From Fictibacillus gelatini DSM 15865 (lineage in GTDB: Bacteria; Bacillota; Bacilli; Bacillales; Fictibacillaceae), in assembly GCF_000430745.1 (NCBI RefSeq), contig NZ_AUMP01000001.1:372001-436000 (forward strand): a stretch of DNA of 64,000 nt, given 5' to 3'. Under the pieces are notes generated by a model. It had not been told where the DNA came from. It did no database searches and saw only the letters and a program-made list of their open reading frames with translations. This document shows, piece after piece, positions 27,256-36,276 of this stretch. Every line of letters starts with the position of its first letter. Position 1 is the stretch's first letter. A program made the position numbers and the translations under genes.

Positions 27256-28938
27256 CTATTTCGCTATGGGAAATAGCAGTTCCGCTTCCCGACTTGGCAC
27301 AGGCTTGCTGATCAAGTACCCTTGTGCAAGCTCACAGCCGTATTGCCGCAGAAGGTTCATTTGATCTTCTTTTTCGATTCCTTCTGCAAGCGGAATGACG
27401 GATAGGCCTTTGCACATCGTAATGATCGCCTGGACGATTGATGCATCGGATGAATCGAAGCTTGTAGATGATAGATTCCGAATAAACGAGCGATCAATTT
27501 TTAATATATCGATCGGGAAATCCTTCAAATAGCTAAGGGAACTATATCCCGTTCCAAAGTCATCAACAGAAAGCTTTACTCCCAACAGCTTTAATTCCTT
27601 CATAATCGCCAGGCTGTATTGAACGTTTTCGATCATAATGCTTTCCGTTAATTCAAGATGCAAGTATTGCGGTTCAATCCCTGTTCGCAATATGGCGTCC
27701 CTTACTTGATAGACGAATTCCCTGTTTTGAAATTGCCGGCCTGATACATTGACTGAAATAGAAATGTTTGTCACGCCTAATTTATTCCATTTTTTTAATT
27801 GGTTACAAGCTGTATATAATACCCATTTTCCGATCGGTTCAATTAAACCCGTTTCTTCCGCAAGCGGGATAAATTGTGCAGGAGATACTAGTCCGAGCTT
27901 CGGATGGTTCCACCGGACGAGCGCTTCAAACGCAATCAGTGATCCGTCATCAAGAAACACTTGCGGCTGGTAGAACAATTCCAATTCATTTTTTGGAATC
28001 GCTTTTCGCAAATCACGCTCCATTTCAATTCGTTTAACGATGAAATCATTCATTTCACCTTCATAAAATTCTAATCCGTCTCTTCCACGTTGTTTTGCCC
28101 GGTGAAGGGCGATATCGGCATTTTTAATTAACGTTTCTACCGTCGCCCCATCTTCAGGGTACATGCTGATTCCGATCGATGCTGTCATTAAAAACTCTTG
28201 CCCGTTAAATAAATAAGGCGTTTTCAACGACTTTGTAAAATTTGTGACAAGTTCGCTAATCTCTTGAATGTCCGAAACATTTTCAACGATAAGAGTGAAC
28301 TCGTCACCGGTAAAACGGCAAAGAGTCCCCCTTCCGCCAATTCCTTCTAGAAGCCGGTTTGATAAAAATTGTAAAATTTGATCCCCGATTTGATGTCCGA
28401 GACTTTCATTAATCCATTTAAATTGATCGATATCGATAAAAATAACAGCGAGCTTTTCTTTGCTTCCCATTGCTTTTTCAATCGCTTTTGAAAGCCTTTT
28501 TTCAAACGATATGCGATTGGGCAGGCCCGTCAATGGATCATAGCAAGCCAATTGGGTGATTTTTTTCTCATATTCCCTTTGCCTCGTTATGTTTTTGCTA
28601 ATAAAATATATGCCTATTACATTTTCATCAATGATGATCGGGATCGTCATTAAACAAAAATCAAATGTTTCCCCGCTTTTGTGAATCATCTTAGCAGGAC
28701 TCTGCCCGCTTTTGCCATCAAACGTTTCTTTGATCAGCAACTCGACATCATTTTTATATTCGCAAGCAATATAATTTATGATATTTGTATGAATAACTTC
28801 ATCGATCCCATATCCAAGGGCCTTTGAAAGGGCTTGATTGACACTTGTAATTTGTCCTGAAAAATCGAGCGAAAAAATTAAGTCTGGATGTTGTTCAAAT
28901 AGTAATTTATACATTTGCTCTCTATTTTTCGTTTCCAT
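27256..28938 (-). CDS. PAS-GGDEF-EAL protein, probable c-di-GMP phosphodiesterase
   Basis: 560-residue soluble signalling protein. A PAS domain (about 5-125) is followed by a GGDEF domain whose signature is TGDEF at 210-214 (first Gly replaced by Thr), then an EAL domain with FEALVRWNHP, NVSGRQF, LELTES, DDFGTGYSSL, DILKIDRSF and EGIE intact. The EAL side looks catalytically complete and should hydrolyse c-di-GMP; the GGDEF side may be regulatory. The ATG at 28938 is preferred over the one at 28941 for spacing from GAGGTG. Confidence 0.9.
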   Translation of the reverse strand: METKNREQMYKLLFEQHPDLIFSLDFSGQITSVNQALSKALGYGIDEVIHTNIINYIACEYKNDVELLIKETFDGKSGQSPAKMIHKSGETFDFCLMTIPIIIDENVIGIYFISKNITRQREYEKKITQLACYDPLTGLPNRISFEKRLSKAIEKAMGSKEKLAVIFIDIDQFKWINESLGHQIGDQILQFLSNRLLEGIGGRGTLCRFTGDEFTLIVENVSDIQEISELVTNFTKSLKTPYLFNGQEFLMTASIGISMYPEDGATVETLIKNADIALHRAKQRGRDGLEFYEGEMNDFIVKRIEMERDLRKAIPKNELELFYQPQVFLDDGSLIAFEALVRWNHPKLGLVSPAQFIPLAEETGLIEPIGKWVLYTACNQLKKWNKLGVTNISISVNVSGRQFQNREFVYQVRDAILRTGIEPQYLHLELTESIMIENVQYSLAIMKELKLLGVKLSVDDFGTGYSSLSYLKDFPIDILKIDRSFIRNLSSTSFDSSDASIVQAIITMCKGLSVIPLAEGIEKEDQMNLLRQYGCELAQGYLISKPVPSREAELLFPIAK

Positions 28939-29008
28939 CATACACCTCAATTGTAAAAAACATTTTTACCTTTATATCGTCACCAATGCAGAATTTGTTA
29001 ATAAAAAT

Positions 29009-29031
29009 AGCCGTCTTTTAAAAAGACGGCT
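29009..29031 (-). terminator. Terminator of yisL
   Basis: AGCCGTCTTTT / AAAAGACGGCT hairpin, 11-bp stem, 1-nt gap. Confidence 0.75.
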
Positions 29032-29036
29032 TCAAT

Positions 29037-29393
29037 TTAATAAATGATGAAATAACCATAATAAAAGACGAGAAGGATTGATAGAAAAAATAACACCCAG
29101 TATCGAATCTTCGAATCCCTTCTTTGAGTTCGAATGATGATCATTTCCATTAATGAAACGACAATCAGGCCAAGAATCGCTTTCACATAAATCGGACCTG
29201 GATTGACAACTCCAGGTGTTGTCACCCACTTCACAATAAGAATCACGCCTGAGGCGATGACCAATATGTAGATTACTCTTAAAATCATATGGGCGATGTT
29301 CGAAGCTTTCGGAATCCCTCTTTTATATAAAAAATAGGTGATGACAAAAAGAATGAGGGACAGCGCCCATGTAGCAACATGCAATTGAAGCAT
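29037..29393 (-). CDS. yisL: YisL family membrane protein (UPF0344/DUF1516)
   Basis: 118-residue protein with four predicted transmembrane helices (VATWALSLILFVITYFLY, ILRVIYILVIASGVILIV, AILGLIVVSLMEMIII, WVLFFLSILLVFYYGYFI). The family is uncharacterised. The start at 29393 has a perfect AGGAGG; the frame open to 29453 is not used. In B. subtilis yisL sits beside yisK; here yisK is about 4 kb away with other genes between. Confidence 0.88.
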   Translation of the reverse strand: MLQLHVATWALSLILFVITYFLYKRGIPKASNIAHMILRVIYILVIASGVILIVKWVTTPGVVNPGPIYVKAILGLIVVSLMEMIIIRTQRRDSKIRYWVLFFLSILLVFYYGYFIIY

Positions 29394-29537
29394 TTTTTTC
29401 CTCCTGCGTATGTATAAAAATCTCAATTCTACTATATCACGAAATCGCAGCATTTTCGAAAGCTCATTTTTTGTAAAAAATTTCTTTACCTTGGCATACT
29501 AATAAAGGTTGAAAAATCTTAAATGGGAGTGTGAAGC

Positions 29538-30731
29538 ATGAAAAAAACGGAAGCCATTATTTCGAAAACGGAAGAATTCGGCGCAAAAAACTATCATCCA
29601 TTGCCAATCGTTATTTCTACAGGTGAAGGGGTCTGGGTGACGGATCCTGAAGGGAACAAATATATGGATATGTTAAGCGCCTATTCGGCTGTCAACCAGG
29701 GGCACCGCCACCCGAAAATCATTGCTGCATTAAAAGAGCAGGCTGATCGGATTACGTTGACGAGCCGCGCCTTTCATAATGACCAGCTCGGAGATTTTTA
29801 CGAAAAAGTGAGCCATTTAACGAAAAAAGACATGGTTCTTCCAATGAATACTGGAGCCGAAGCGGTTGAGACGGCCTTTAAAGCGGTCAGGCGGTGGGGT
29901 TATGAGGTGAAGGGAATCCCCGCAAACCAGGCGGAAGTTATCGTTTTTGAAGGAAACTTTCACGGCCGGACGATGACGGCTGTGTCGATGTCGTCTGACC
30001 CTGAGTACCAGCGCGGATTTGGCCCGATGCTCCCTGGAATTAAGCAAGTGCCGTATGGCGATCTGGATGCCTTAAAAAACGCAATGACAGCAAATACGGC
30101 AGCTATTATTATTGAACCCATTCAAGGCGAGGCAGGAATCGTTATCCCGCCAACAGGCTTTTTAAAGGCAGCTTATGACTATTGCAAAGAAAACAACGCA
30201 TTGTTTGTCGCGGACGAAATTCAATCAGGGCTTGCCCGATCAGGTAAAATGTTTGCCTGTGATTGGGAAGAAGTCGTCCCGGATGTCTATATACTTGGCA
30301 AGGCGCTCGGCGGCGGAGTAATGCCGATTTCGTGCGTCGCTGCAAATAAAGATATTTTAGCGGTCTTTAATCCTGGTTCGCACGGTTCGACATTTGGCGG
30401 AAACCCTTTAGCCTGTGCCGTCTCGGTTGCTTCACTGGATGTGTTGATCGATGAAAAGCTTGCCGATCGCTCTCTTCAATTAGGAGAATACTTCCTTGAA
30501 AGACTGAAAGAGATCAATAATCCTGCCATTAAGGAAGTGCGCGGCCGCGGCTTATTTATCGGGGTTGAACTAAAAGAGGCAGCCCGTCCATATTGTGAAC
30601 GTTTAAAGGAAAAAGGCTTGCTTTGTAAGGAAACACACGAAAACGTCATTCGTTTCGCCCCGCCTCTTATTATTTCTGAAGAAGATCTGAACTGGGCAAT
30701 TGAACGTATTAAGAAAGTTCTATCAGCATAA
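29538..30731 (+). CDS. rocD: Ornithine aminotransferase
   Basis: 397-residue PLP enzyme that converts ornithine and 2-oxoglutarate to glutamate semialdehyde and glutamate, in arginine catabolism and proline synthesis. The PLP Lys is in [11 protein letters not shown], and the fold-type-I class-III signature [13 protein letters not shown] is present. The N-terminus ([16 protein letters not shown]) is characteristic of RocD. No rocA or rocF next to it. Monocistronic with its own terminator. Confidence 0.94.
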   Translation: MKKTEAIISKTEEFGAKNYHPLPIVISTGEGVWVTDPEGNKYMDMLSAYSAVNQGHRHPKIIAALKEQADRITLTSRAFHNDQLGDFYEKVSHLTKKDMVLPMNTGAEAVETAFKAVRRWGYEVKGIPANQAEVIVFEGNFHGRTMTAVSMSSDPEYQRGFGPMLPGIKQVPYGDLDALKNAMTANTAAIIIEPIQGEAGIVIPPTGFLKAAYDYCKENNALFVADEIQSGLARSGKMFACDWEEVVPDVYILGKALGGGVMPISCVAANKDILAVFNPGSHGSTFGGNPLACAVSVASLDVLIDEKLADRSLQLGEYFLERLKEINNPAIKEVRGRGLFIGVELKEAARPYCERLKEKGLLCKETHENVIRFAPPLIISEEDLNWAIERIKKVLSA

Positions 30732-30748
30732 TCGGATTCCATAAGAAC

Positions 30749-30780
30749 AAAAAAACGAAGCGGTATTCGCTTCGTTTTTT
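30749..30780. terminator. Convergent terminator rocD / SDR
   Basis: CGAAGCG / CGCTTCG stem flanked by A7 and T6; works on both strands. Confidence 0.85.
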
Positions 30781-30784
30781 AGTG

Positions 30785-31573
30785 TTAAAAAGCTTTAACC
30801 ATCCCGCCGTCGATCAAAAAAGCCTGTCCGGTCACATACGTATTGGCCTCGGAGCCTAAGAAAACGATAACACGGGCAAACTCTTCCGGCGTTCCGTAAC
30901 GGCCAAGCGGGATCGTTTGTTCCAGTTCGTTCTTTACGTCCTCTACACTTATCCCTTTTTTCCCGGCAATCACCTGATCCAATTCCTTAATTCGATCGGT
31001 TCCGATTCTGCCAGGACCGATTGTATTAATTAAAATTTGATCTTTCGCCAGCTCCTGGGACAAACTTTTCGCCAATCCCATAATTGCCGTACGAAATGTA
31101 TTGGATAAAATCAAGCCGTCAATTGGTTGCTTAAATGAAGACGATGCGATGTTGACAATCCGTCCTCCTCCGTTTTTCCGCATATGCGGCAACACTTCCC
31201 TCACCGCGCGGATCATGCTTTGCAATGTAAGTTGGAAGGCATATTCCCACTCTTCATCGCCAAAGTCATCGAAAGTCCCTGCCGGCGGTCCGCCCGCATT
31301 ATTAATTAACACATCGACGTTTCCGAAGGCGTCAACTGTTTTTTGAACGAGGTTTTTGATATCTTCTTTTTTGGTGATGTCACATACTTCATATTCAATG
31401 CGGCTTCCGGTTTTTTCTTTGATTTCTTTCGCCGTCGCTTTTAACGTTTCCCCATCCCGGCCTGTAATCATGACCCTGGCGCCTTCTTCGGCATATTTCA
31501 TCGCCGTCGCTTTCCCAAGCCCCTTGCTGGATGCAAGGACTAGCACTGCTTTATTTGTTAAGCCTAAGTCCAT
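30785..31573 (-). CDS. SDR-family protein lacking the YxxxK active site
   Basis: 262-residue Rossmann protein. The cofactor motif is ASSKGLG in place of TGxxxGIG, NNAGG is present, and the C-terminal TGQAFLIDGG is normal. At the expected YxxxK position the sequence reads LSNTFRTA, so both Tyr and Lys are replaced. Such divergent SDRs may use other chemistry or be regulatory. Last gene of a four-gene minus-strand cluster (pterin dehydratase, YisK, aldehyde dehydrogenase, SDR). GAGAGGAGAATAAAC is the ribosome site. Confidence 0.85.
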   Translation of the reverse strand: MDLGLTNKAVLVLASSKGLGKATAMKYAEEGARVMITGRDGETLKATAKEIKEKTGSRIEYEVCDITKKEDIKNLVQKTVDAFGNVDVLINNAGGPPAGTFDDFGDEEWEYAFQLTLQSMIRAVREVLPHMRKNGGGRIVNIASSSFKQPIDGLILSNTFRTAIMGLAKSLSQELAKDQILINTIGPGRIGTDRIKELDQVIAGKKGISVEDVKNELEQTIPLGRYGTPEEFARVIVFLGSEANTYVTGQAFLIDGGMVKAF

Positions 31574-31604
31574 GTTTATTCTCCTCTCTTAAGTAAAACT
31601 CGTT

Positions 31605-33029
31605 TTAAATGCCGATGCTGACAAATTTCGTTTCGAGGTACGCCTCCATCCCCTCTGTTCCTCCTTCGCGGCCGATTCCGCTTTCTTTCATGCCGCCAAA
31701 AGGCCCTTGAGCGGTTGATGGCATTCCGTCATTCCAACCGACAATCCCGTATTCAAGCCCTTCAACAACTCTCGTCCCGCGCGTCAAACTTTCGGTAAAC
31801 ACGTAAGCGGCTAAGCCGAATGGGCTGGAATTCGAAAGCTGGATCCCTTCTTCATCCGATGAGATTTTATGGACGGGGACAACCGGCCCGAACGTTTCCT
31901 CATTCATAATGAGCATGTCCTGTGTGACGTCTTTAATGACCGTCGGTTCATAGAAATAGGCGTTTCCTTTTTCAATGCCTTTTCCGCCAAGCACGATTTT
32001 CGCTCCGTTCTTTTCAGCATCCTCGACTTGTTTGACAATTTTTTCATAGCCATCTTTATTGATGATCGGACCGATGTCGACCCCATCTTCCATTCCGTTG
32101 CCGACTTTTAGCTTGCTTGTTTTTTCAACGAGCATATCGACGAATCGTTCATAAATCTGTTCATGGGCATAAACCCTGTTCACACAAATGCAAGTTTGGC
32201 CAGCATTTCGAAATTTCGAAGCAACGATTCCCTCGACTGCTTTTTCAAGATCGGCATCATCGAGAACGATAGCAGGTGCGTGGCCGCCGAGCTCCATCGA
32301 AACTTTTTTGACCGTTTTTGCGCTTTGTTCAATTAATAACTTTCCTACGACAGTTGATCCTGTAAACGTCATTTTGCGGACTTTTTCATTTTCCATCAGT
32401 TCTCCGGCAATTTCTTTCGGGTCACCTGTCACAAGATTGATGACACCTTTAGGGAATCCCGCCTTTTCACTTAATTCAACGAGCTTGACGGCGGATAACG
32501 GCGTATCTTCCGGCGGCTTAACGATGAACGTGCATCCTGCAGCCAGTGCCGGAGCCATCTTTCTTGTAATCATCGCGGCCGGAAAATTCCATGGCGTAAT
32601 TGCCGCAACAACGCCAACAGGCTGCTTGATGACTTGCAGCCTTTTATTTTGCGCGCTTGCCGGGATTGTCCTGCCATATATCCGTTTCGCTTCTTCGGCA
32701 TACCATCTAATGAAGGAAGCAGCATAATCGACTTCACCGCGCGACTCTTTCAACGGCTTTCCCATTTCGAGTGTCATGAGTTTGGCGATTTCTTCTTTTT
32801 CCTCCATCATTAAATCATAAAGCTTCATCAAATACTCCGCACGATCATAGGCGGTTAATTTTGACCAGGAAGGAAAAGCGCGGTGGGCCGCTTCGATTGC
32901 CGCCACCGTTTCTTTCGTGCCTGCCTTTGCCACCGTTCCAATTCGTTCACCGGTTGCAGGGTTATGTACTTCCATTTTGTCAAGCTCGTGGCCTGTCCAT
33001 TCGCCGTTAATAAAAAGAACTTTATCCAC
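31605..33029 (-). CDS. NAD(P)-dependent aldehyde dehydrogenase, GabD-like
   Basis: 474 residues. Catalytic Cys in NAGQTCICVNR, general-base Glu in MELGGHAP, Asn in TPWNFP, and GSTVVGK for the cofactor. The sequence is closest to succinate-semialdehyde dehydrogenases (GabD), but the family is broad and the neighbours do not include gabT. GTG start at 33029 with GGGAGGG about 8 nt upstream. It sits 31 bp before the SDR gene and 72 bp after yisK. Confidence 0.9.
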   Translation of the reverse strand: MDKVLFINGEWTGHELDKMEVHNPATGERIGTVAKAGTKETVAAIEAAHRAFPSWSKLTAYDRAEYLMKLYDLMMEEKEEIAKLMTLEMGKPLKESRGEVDYAASFIRWYAEEAKRIYGRTIPASAQNKRLQVIKQPVGVVAAITPWNFPAAMITRKMAPALAAGCTFIVKPPEDTPLSAVKLVELSEKAGFPKGVINLVTGDPKEIAGELMENEKVRKMTFTGSTVVGKLLIEQSAKTVKKVSMELGGHAPAIVLDDADLEKAVEGIVASKFRNAGQTCICVNRVYAHEQIYERFVDMLVEKTSKLKVGNGMEDGVDIGPIINKDGYEKIVKQVEDAEKNGAKIVLGGKGIEKGNAYFYEPTVIKDVTQDMLIMNEETFGPVVPVHKISSDEEGIQLSNSSPFGLAAYVFTESLTRGTRVVEGLEYGIVGWNDGMPSTAQGPFGGMKESGIGREGGTEGMEAYLETKFVSIGI

Positions 33030-33101
33030 GTGTTAGCCCTCCCTTATGATGTATATCCTTATTTCTCTACCATTTGCCGCTTTTCGGTATTCGAAACATC
33101 A

Positions 33102-34004
33102 TTAGTATACTTCATTACGTAGGGTCCCAATTCCTTCAACCGTAATTTCAATCAAATCTCCCGTTTTCAAAAATTTGGGCGGATTGAATCCTTTACCGAC
33201 TCCTGCCGGGGTTCCGGTTGCGATAATGTCGCCTGGCTCTAATGTCATTCCTTTTGAAATGGTAGAGATGATTTCAGGGATCGAGAAAATGAAATCTTTC
33301 GTATTTGCCCGCTGGCGAATTTCACCGTTAACTTTTGTTTCTATAGCGAGTGACTCCGGGTTTTGAATGGCCGATCGATGGACAAGATACGGACCCATAG
33401 GACAGCTTGAATCGAGGCTTTTTCCGAGGAAAAATTGTTTATGGCGCGCCTGAAGGTCACGTGCCGTCACATCATTAATGATCGTATAGCCGAACACATA
33501 ATCATATGCTTCCTCTGCCGGGATTCCAATTCCTCTCTTCCCGATGACAACCGCCAGTTCCCCTTCGTAATCCAACTCACTTGTCACATCAGAATGTGCA
33601 AGTATTCGTTCCTGATGGCCGATAACGGTTGTCGGCGCCTTCGTAAACATCATAATATGTTTCGGAATATCGTCTATGCTCCCCATTTCAATCGCATGGT
33701 CTTTGTAATTTTTACCAACACATAAAATGTTTTTTCTTGGGGAAGGAATCGGTGCAAGAAGACAAAGATCCGGGTGGCTAATATCGTATGTAAATCGATG
33801 AGGGTCACCGCTTCTTAACTTTTCCAACAATACGTTCGTAGCATGAAGAAAGTCTTCTCCGCGTTCAATCCCTTCCAGCAAACTTTCCGGATAGCCGATT
33901 TTCATTTCACTGGCAGCAAGCGAGAGGTTATACACTTTTTTTACACCTTCGTCCATCATACCGATAAATCTCTCGCCGCCTAAACTAGCCGTTACGAATC
34001 TCAT
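33102..34004 (-). CDS. yisK: Fumarylacetoacetate hydrolase-fold protein, YisK-like
   Basis: 300-residue FAH-family enzyme. The metal-binding region LDYEGELAVVIGKRG and the C-terminal GDIIATGTPAGVG are typical. B. subtilis YisK (about the same length) has oxaloacetate decarboxylase activity. Other family members act on aromatic ring-cleavage products, so the substrate is open. The start at 34004 has GGGAGGGAG; 16 extra codons upstream are not used. 22 bp after the pterin dehydratase gene. Confidence 0.88.
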   Translation of the reverse strand: MRFVTASLGGERFIGMMDEGVKKVYNLSLAASEMKIGYPESLLEGIERGEDFLHATNVLLEKLRSGDPHRFTYDISHPDLCLLAPIPSPRKNILCVGKNYKDHAIEMGSIDDIPKHIMMFTKAPTTVIGHQERILAHSDVTSELDYEGELAVVIGKRGIGIPAEEAYDYVFGYTIINDVTARDLQARHKQFFLGKSLDSSCPMGPYLVHRSAIQNPESLAIETKVNGEIRQRANTKDFIFSIPEIISTISKGMTLEPGDIIATGTPAGVGKGFNPPKFLKTGDLIEITVEGIGTLRNEVY

Positions 34005-34026
34005 CTTCTCCCTCCCACTATACACA

Positions 34027-34317
34027 TTAAAGTTTCTTAAACGCTTCATCATAAAGTTTGGCCATTTTAAAATCCAATTCAGTAAGGCCGCTTACATCCT
34101 TCGTCGTCAATTTAATCGTCACACGCTTATAATCAATCGTTATGACGGGATGATGGTTGAATGATTCAGAAAGTTGGCCGATTTCCTCGGCAAATTGAAT
34201 GCCTTTTAAGTATTCTTCAAAACGATACTCTTTCACAAGCCATTTTCCGCCGGTTAACTTCCAATCTTGATGCTTGTTTAATTGTTTTTCAATGTCTTGA
34301 CTATTCAATCGTTCCAA
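34027..34317 (-). CDS. 4a-hydroxytetrahydrobiopterin dehydratase (PCD/DCoH family)
   Basis: 96-residue protein with the ESFNHHP motif carrying two active-site His, then IDYKRVTIKLTTKDVSGLTELDF. The third catalytic position (His or Trp in the classical motif) is Lys here. It recycles the pterin product of aromatic amino acid hydroxylases, yet no such hydroxylase is in the window. TTG start with AGGGTGAT at proper spacing. First gene of the minus-strand catabolic cluster. Confidence 0.85.
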   Translation of the reverse strand: MERLNSQDIEKQLNKHQDWKLTGGKWLVKEYRFEEYLKGIQFAEEIGQLSESFNHHPVITIDYKRVTIKLTTKDVSGLTELDFKMAKLYDEAFKKL

Positions 34318-34469
34318 AATAAATCACCCTGCCCTTCTCCTTCTTATTCCCATGATACCTTTCGATAAAACGATTCGTCAAAAAATGTACATGCATTTTT
34401 ATAAAAGGCTCTTGATGTGCTAAAATAATATGTCCACTTTTTTTACTAACATAGATTTGAGGGATCGAA

Positions 34470-36239
34470 ATGAACATTGTAGTGAGCACACTCAATGCGA
34501 AATATATTCATACATGTCTTGCACTCCGATATTTAAAAGCCTATAGCGCTCCTGAGTTCGATGTTAAAATGGCGGAATATACGATTAAAGATCCAGCCAT
34601 TAACATCGTCACCGACCTGTATTCGAAACGCGCGGATGTCATCGGCTTCAGCTGTTACATTTGGAATATTGAAGAAACGATTAAAGTGATTCAAATGTTG
34701 AAAAAAATCCAGCCCGAATTAACAATTGTCCTCGGTGGCCCGGAAGTGTCGTATGATGTTGCCTATTGGCTTAAGCGCATACCTGAGGTAGACTTCATAG
34801 TTGTGAATGAAGGCGAAATGACCTTTAAGCATTTTTTAACCGAGCATTTTGGCAAGCGGCGTTACGAAGAAGTCAACGGTTTAGCATGGCGCAAAGAAGG
34901 GGAGGCGATCATTAATCCCCCGCGCGAAAAGCTCGATTTAAAAACCGTTCCAAGCCCATTCCGGTTTGAACAAGACGTCAAGCAATTATCGAAGCGAGTG
35001 ACGTATTTTGAGACGTCCAGAGGCTGTCCCTATTCGTGCGCATTTTGCCTTTCGTCCATCGAAGTCGGCGTTCGTTACTTCGACATTCAAAAAGTGAAGG
35101 AAGACCTTATCTTTTTAATGGACAATGGGGCGAAAACGATTAAGTTTGTTGACCGTACGTTTAATATAAGACGAGATTATGCCCTTGAAATGTTTCAATT
35201 TTTAATCGAAAACCGCCGCCCCGGCGTTGTTTTTCAATTCGAAATTACGGCTGACATAATGCGCCCGGAAGTCATCGCTTATTTAAATGAGCATGCGCCG
35301 AAAGGATTGTTCCGTTTTGAAATTGGTGTACAATCGACCAACGATCATGTGAACGAACTTGTCCAACGCAGGCAAAATTTTGAAAAACTCTCACGAACCG
35401 TTTTAACCGTCAAGAAAGGTGGAAAAATCGCCCAGCATTTAGATCTAATTGCCGGACTGCCGGAAGAAGATTATCAATCCTTTAAGAAGACGTTCAATGA
35501 TGTTTTCGCTTTTGGTGTCGAAGAAGTCCAGCTCGGATTCTTAAAAATGCTGCGCGGAACGGGATTGCGCTTAACTGCCGACCGCCACGATTACGTGTAT
35601 ATGGATCATTCGCCATATGAAATTTTAGGAAATAATGTGTTAAGCTTTGACGATATCATTAAAATTAAACAAGTCGAAGATGTCCTTGAGAAATATTGGA
35701 ATGACCATCGCATGGATGCCACGATCCAATATTTAATCAAGCATGTATTCGACTCACCTTTTGACTTTTTCCAGGAATTCGGCGCTTTCTGGGAAAGAAA
35801 TGGATGGTCCCGCATCGGTCATCAACTTGAAGATTTATTTACCCGTTTACGCAAGTTTTTAATCAACCGCGGCATAAGTCAAATGGATATTGTGGAGAAT
35901 TTGATGAAATATGATTATTTTATCCGGCAAAAACATAAGCCGAATAAATCGTGGTGGAGCGAATCACTTTCAAAAGAAGAAGTTGCAGCCTATCGAAAAG
36001 TGCTGGCAGATGCGCCGGAAATTGTATCGGAGGCGTTTAAAGAAAACGGGCTGGCCGAAAAAGATTTGATCAAGCATACGATTATCAACTCTGTTCCTTT
36101 TGATCTCGATCACTATGTCAATACAGGCGAATTAGTAAGAACTCCTGTTTTGTCGATTTTTTACTATCATCCGAAAAAGCATGAAGCCTATCATTATTCC
36201 GTGCCATTAAAGAAGCTTAATACTAATTTATCCGCTTAA
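34470..36239 (+). CDS. B12-binding domain radical SAM protein (DUF4080)
   Basis: 589 residues. A cobalamin-binding-like Rossmann domain (about 1-140, GFSCYIWNIEETIKVIQ, VLGGPEVS) precedes a radical SAM barrel with CPYSCAFC, whose Cys186, Cys190 and Cys193 bind the 4Fe-4S cluster. The C-terminal about 200 residues are DUF4080-like. The usual DxHxxG cobalamin motif is not seen, so B12 may bind base-off without a lower His or not at all. Reaction unknown. GAGGGATCG precedes the ATG. Monocistronic. Confidence 0.88.
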   Translation: MNIVVSTLNAKYIHTCLALRYLKAYSAPEFDVKMAEYTIKDPAINIVTDLYSKRADVIGFSCYIWNIEETIKVIQMLKKIQPELTIVLGGPEVSYDVAYWLKRIPEVDFIVVNEGEMTFKHFLTEHFGKRRYEEVNGLAWRKEGEAIINPPREKLDLKTVPSPFRFEQDVKQLSKRVTYFETSRGCPYSCAFCLSSIEVGVRYFDIQKVKEDLIFLMDNGAKTIKFVDRTFNIRRDYALEMFQFLIENRRPGVVFQFEITADIMRPEVIAYLNEHAPKGLFRFEIGVQSTNDHVNELVQRRQNFEKLSRTVLTVKKGGKIAQHLDLIAGLPEEDYQSFKKTFNDVFAFGVEEVQLGFLKMLRGTGLRLTADRHDYVYMDHSPYEILGNNVLSFDDIIKIKQVEDVLEKYWNDHRMDATIQYLIKHVFDSPFDFFQEFGAFWERNGWSRIGHQLEDLFTRLRKFLINRGISQMDIVENLMKYDYFIRQKHKPNKSWWSESLSKEEVAAYRKVLADAPEIVSEAFKENGLAEKDLIKHTIINSVPFDLDHYVNTGELVRTPVLSIFYYHPKKHEAYHYSVPLKKLNTNLSA

Positions 36240-36247
36240 ATAAAGGA

Positions 36248-36276
36248 AACCGCAGCTCACTTATCGGGCTGCGGTT
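36248..36276. terminator. Convergent terminator radical SAM gene / yknX
   Basis: AACCGCAGC / GCTGCGGTT with an 11-nt loop over the yknX stop codon. Confidence 0.7.

Noticed and set aside
29490-29515. SigL (sigma-54) promoter before rocD
   Set aside because: TTGGCA is present, but the -12 GC element is missing at the needed distance.
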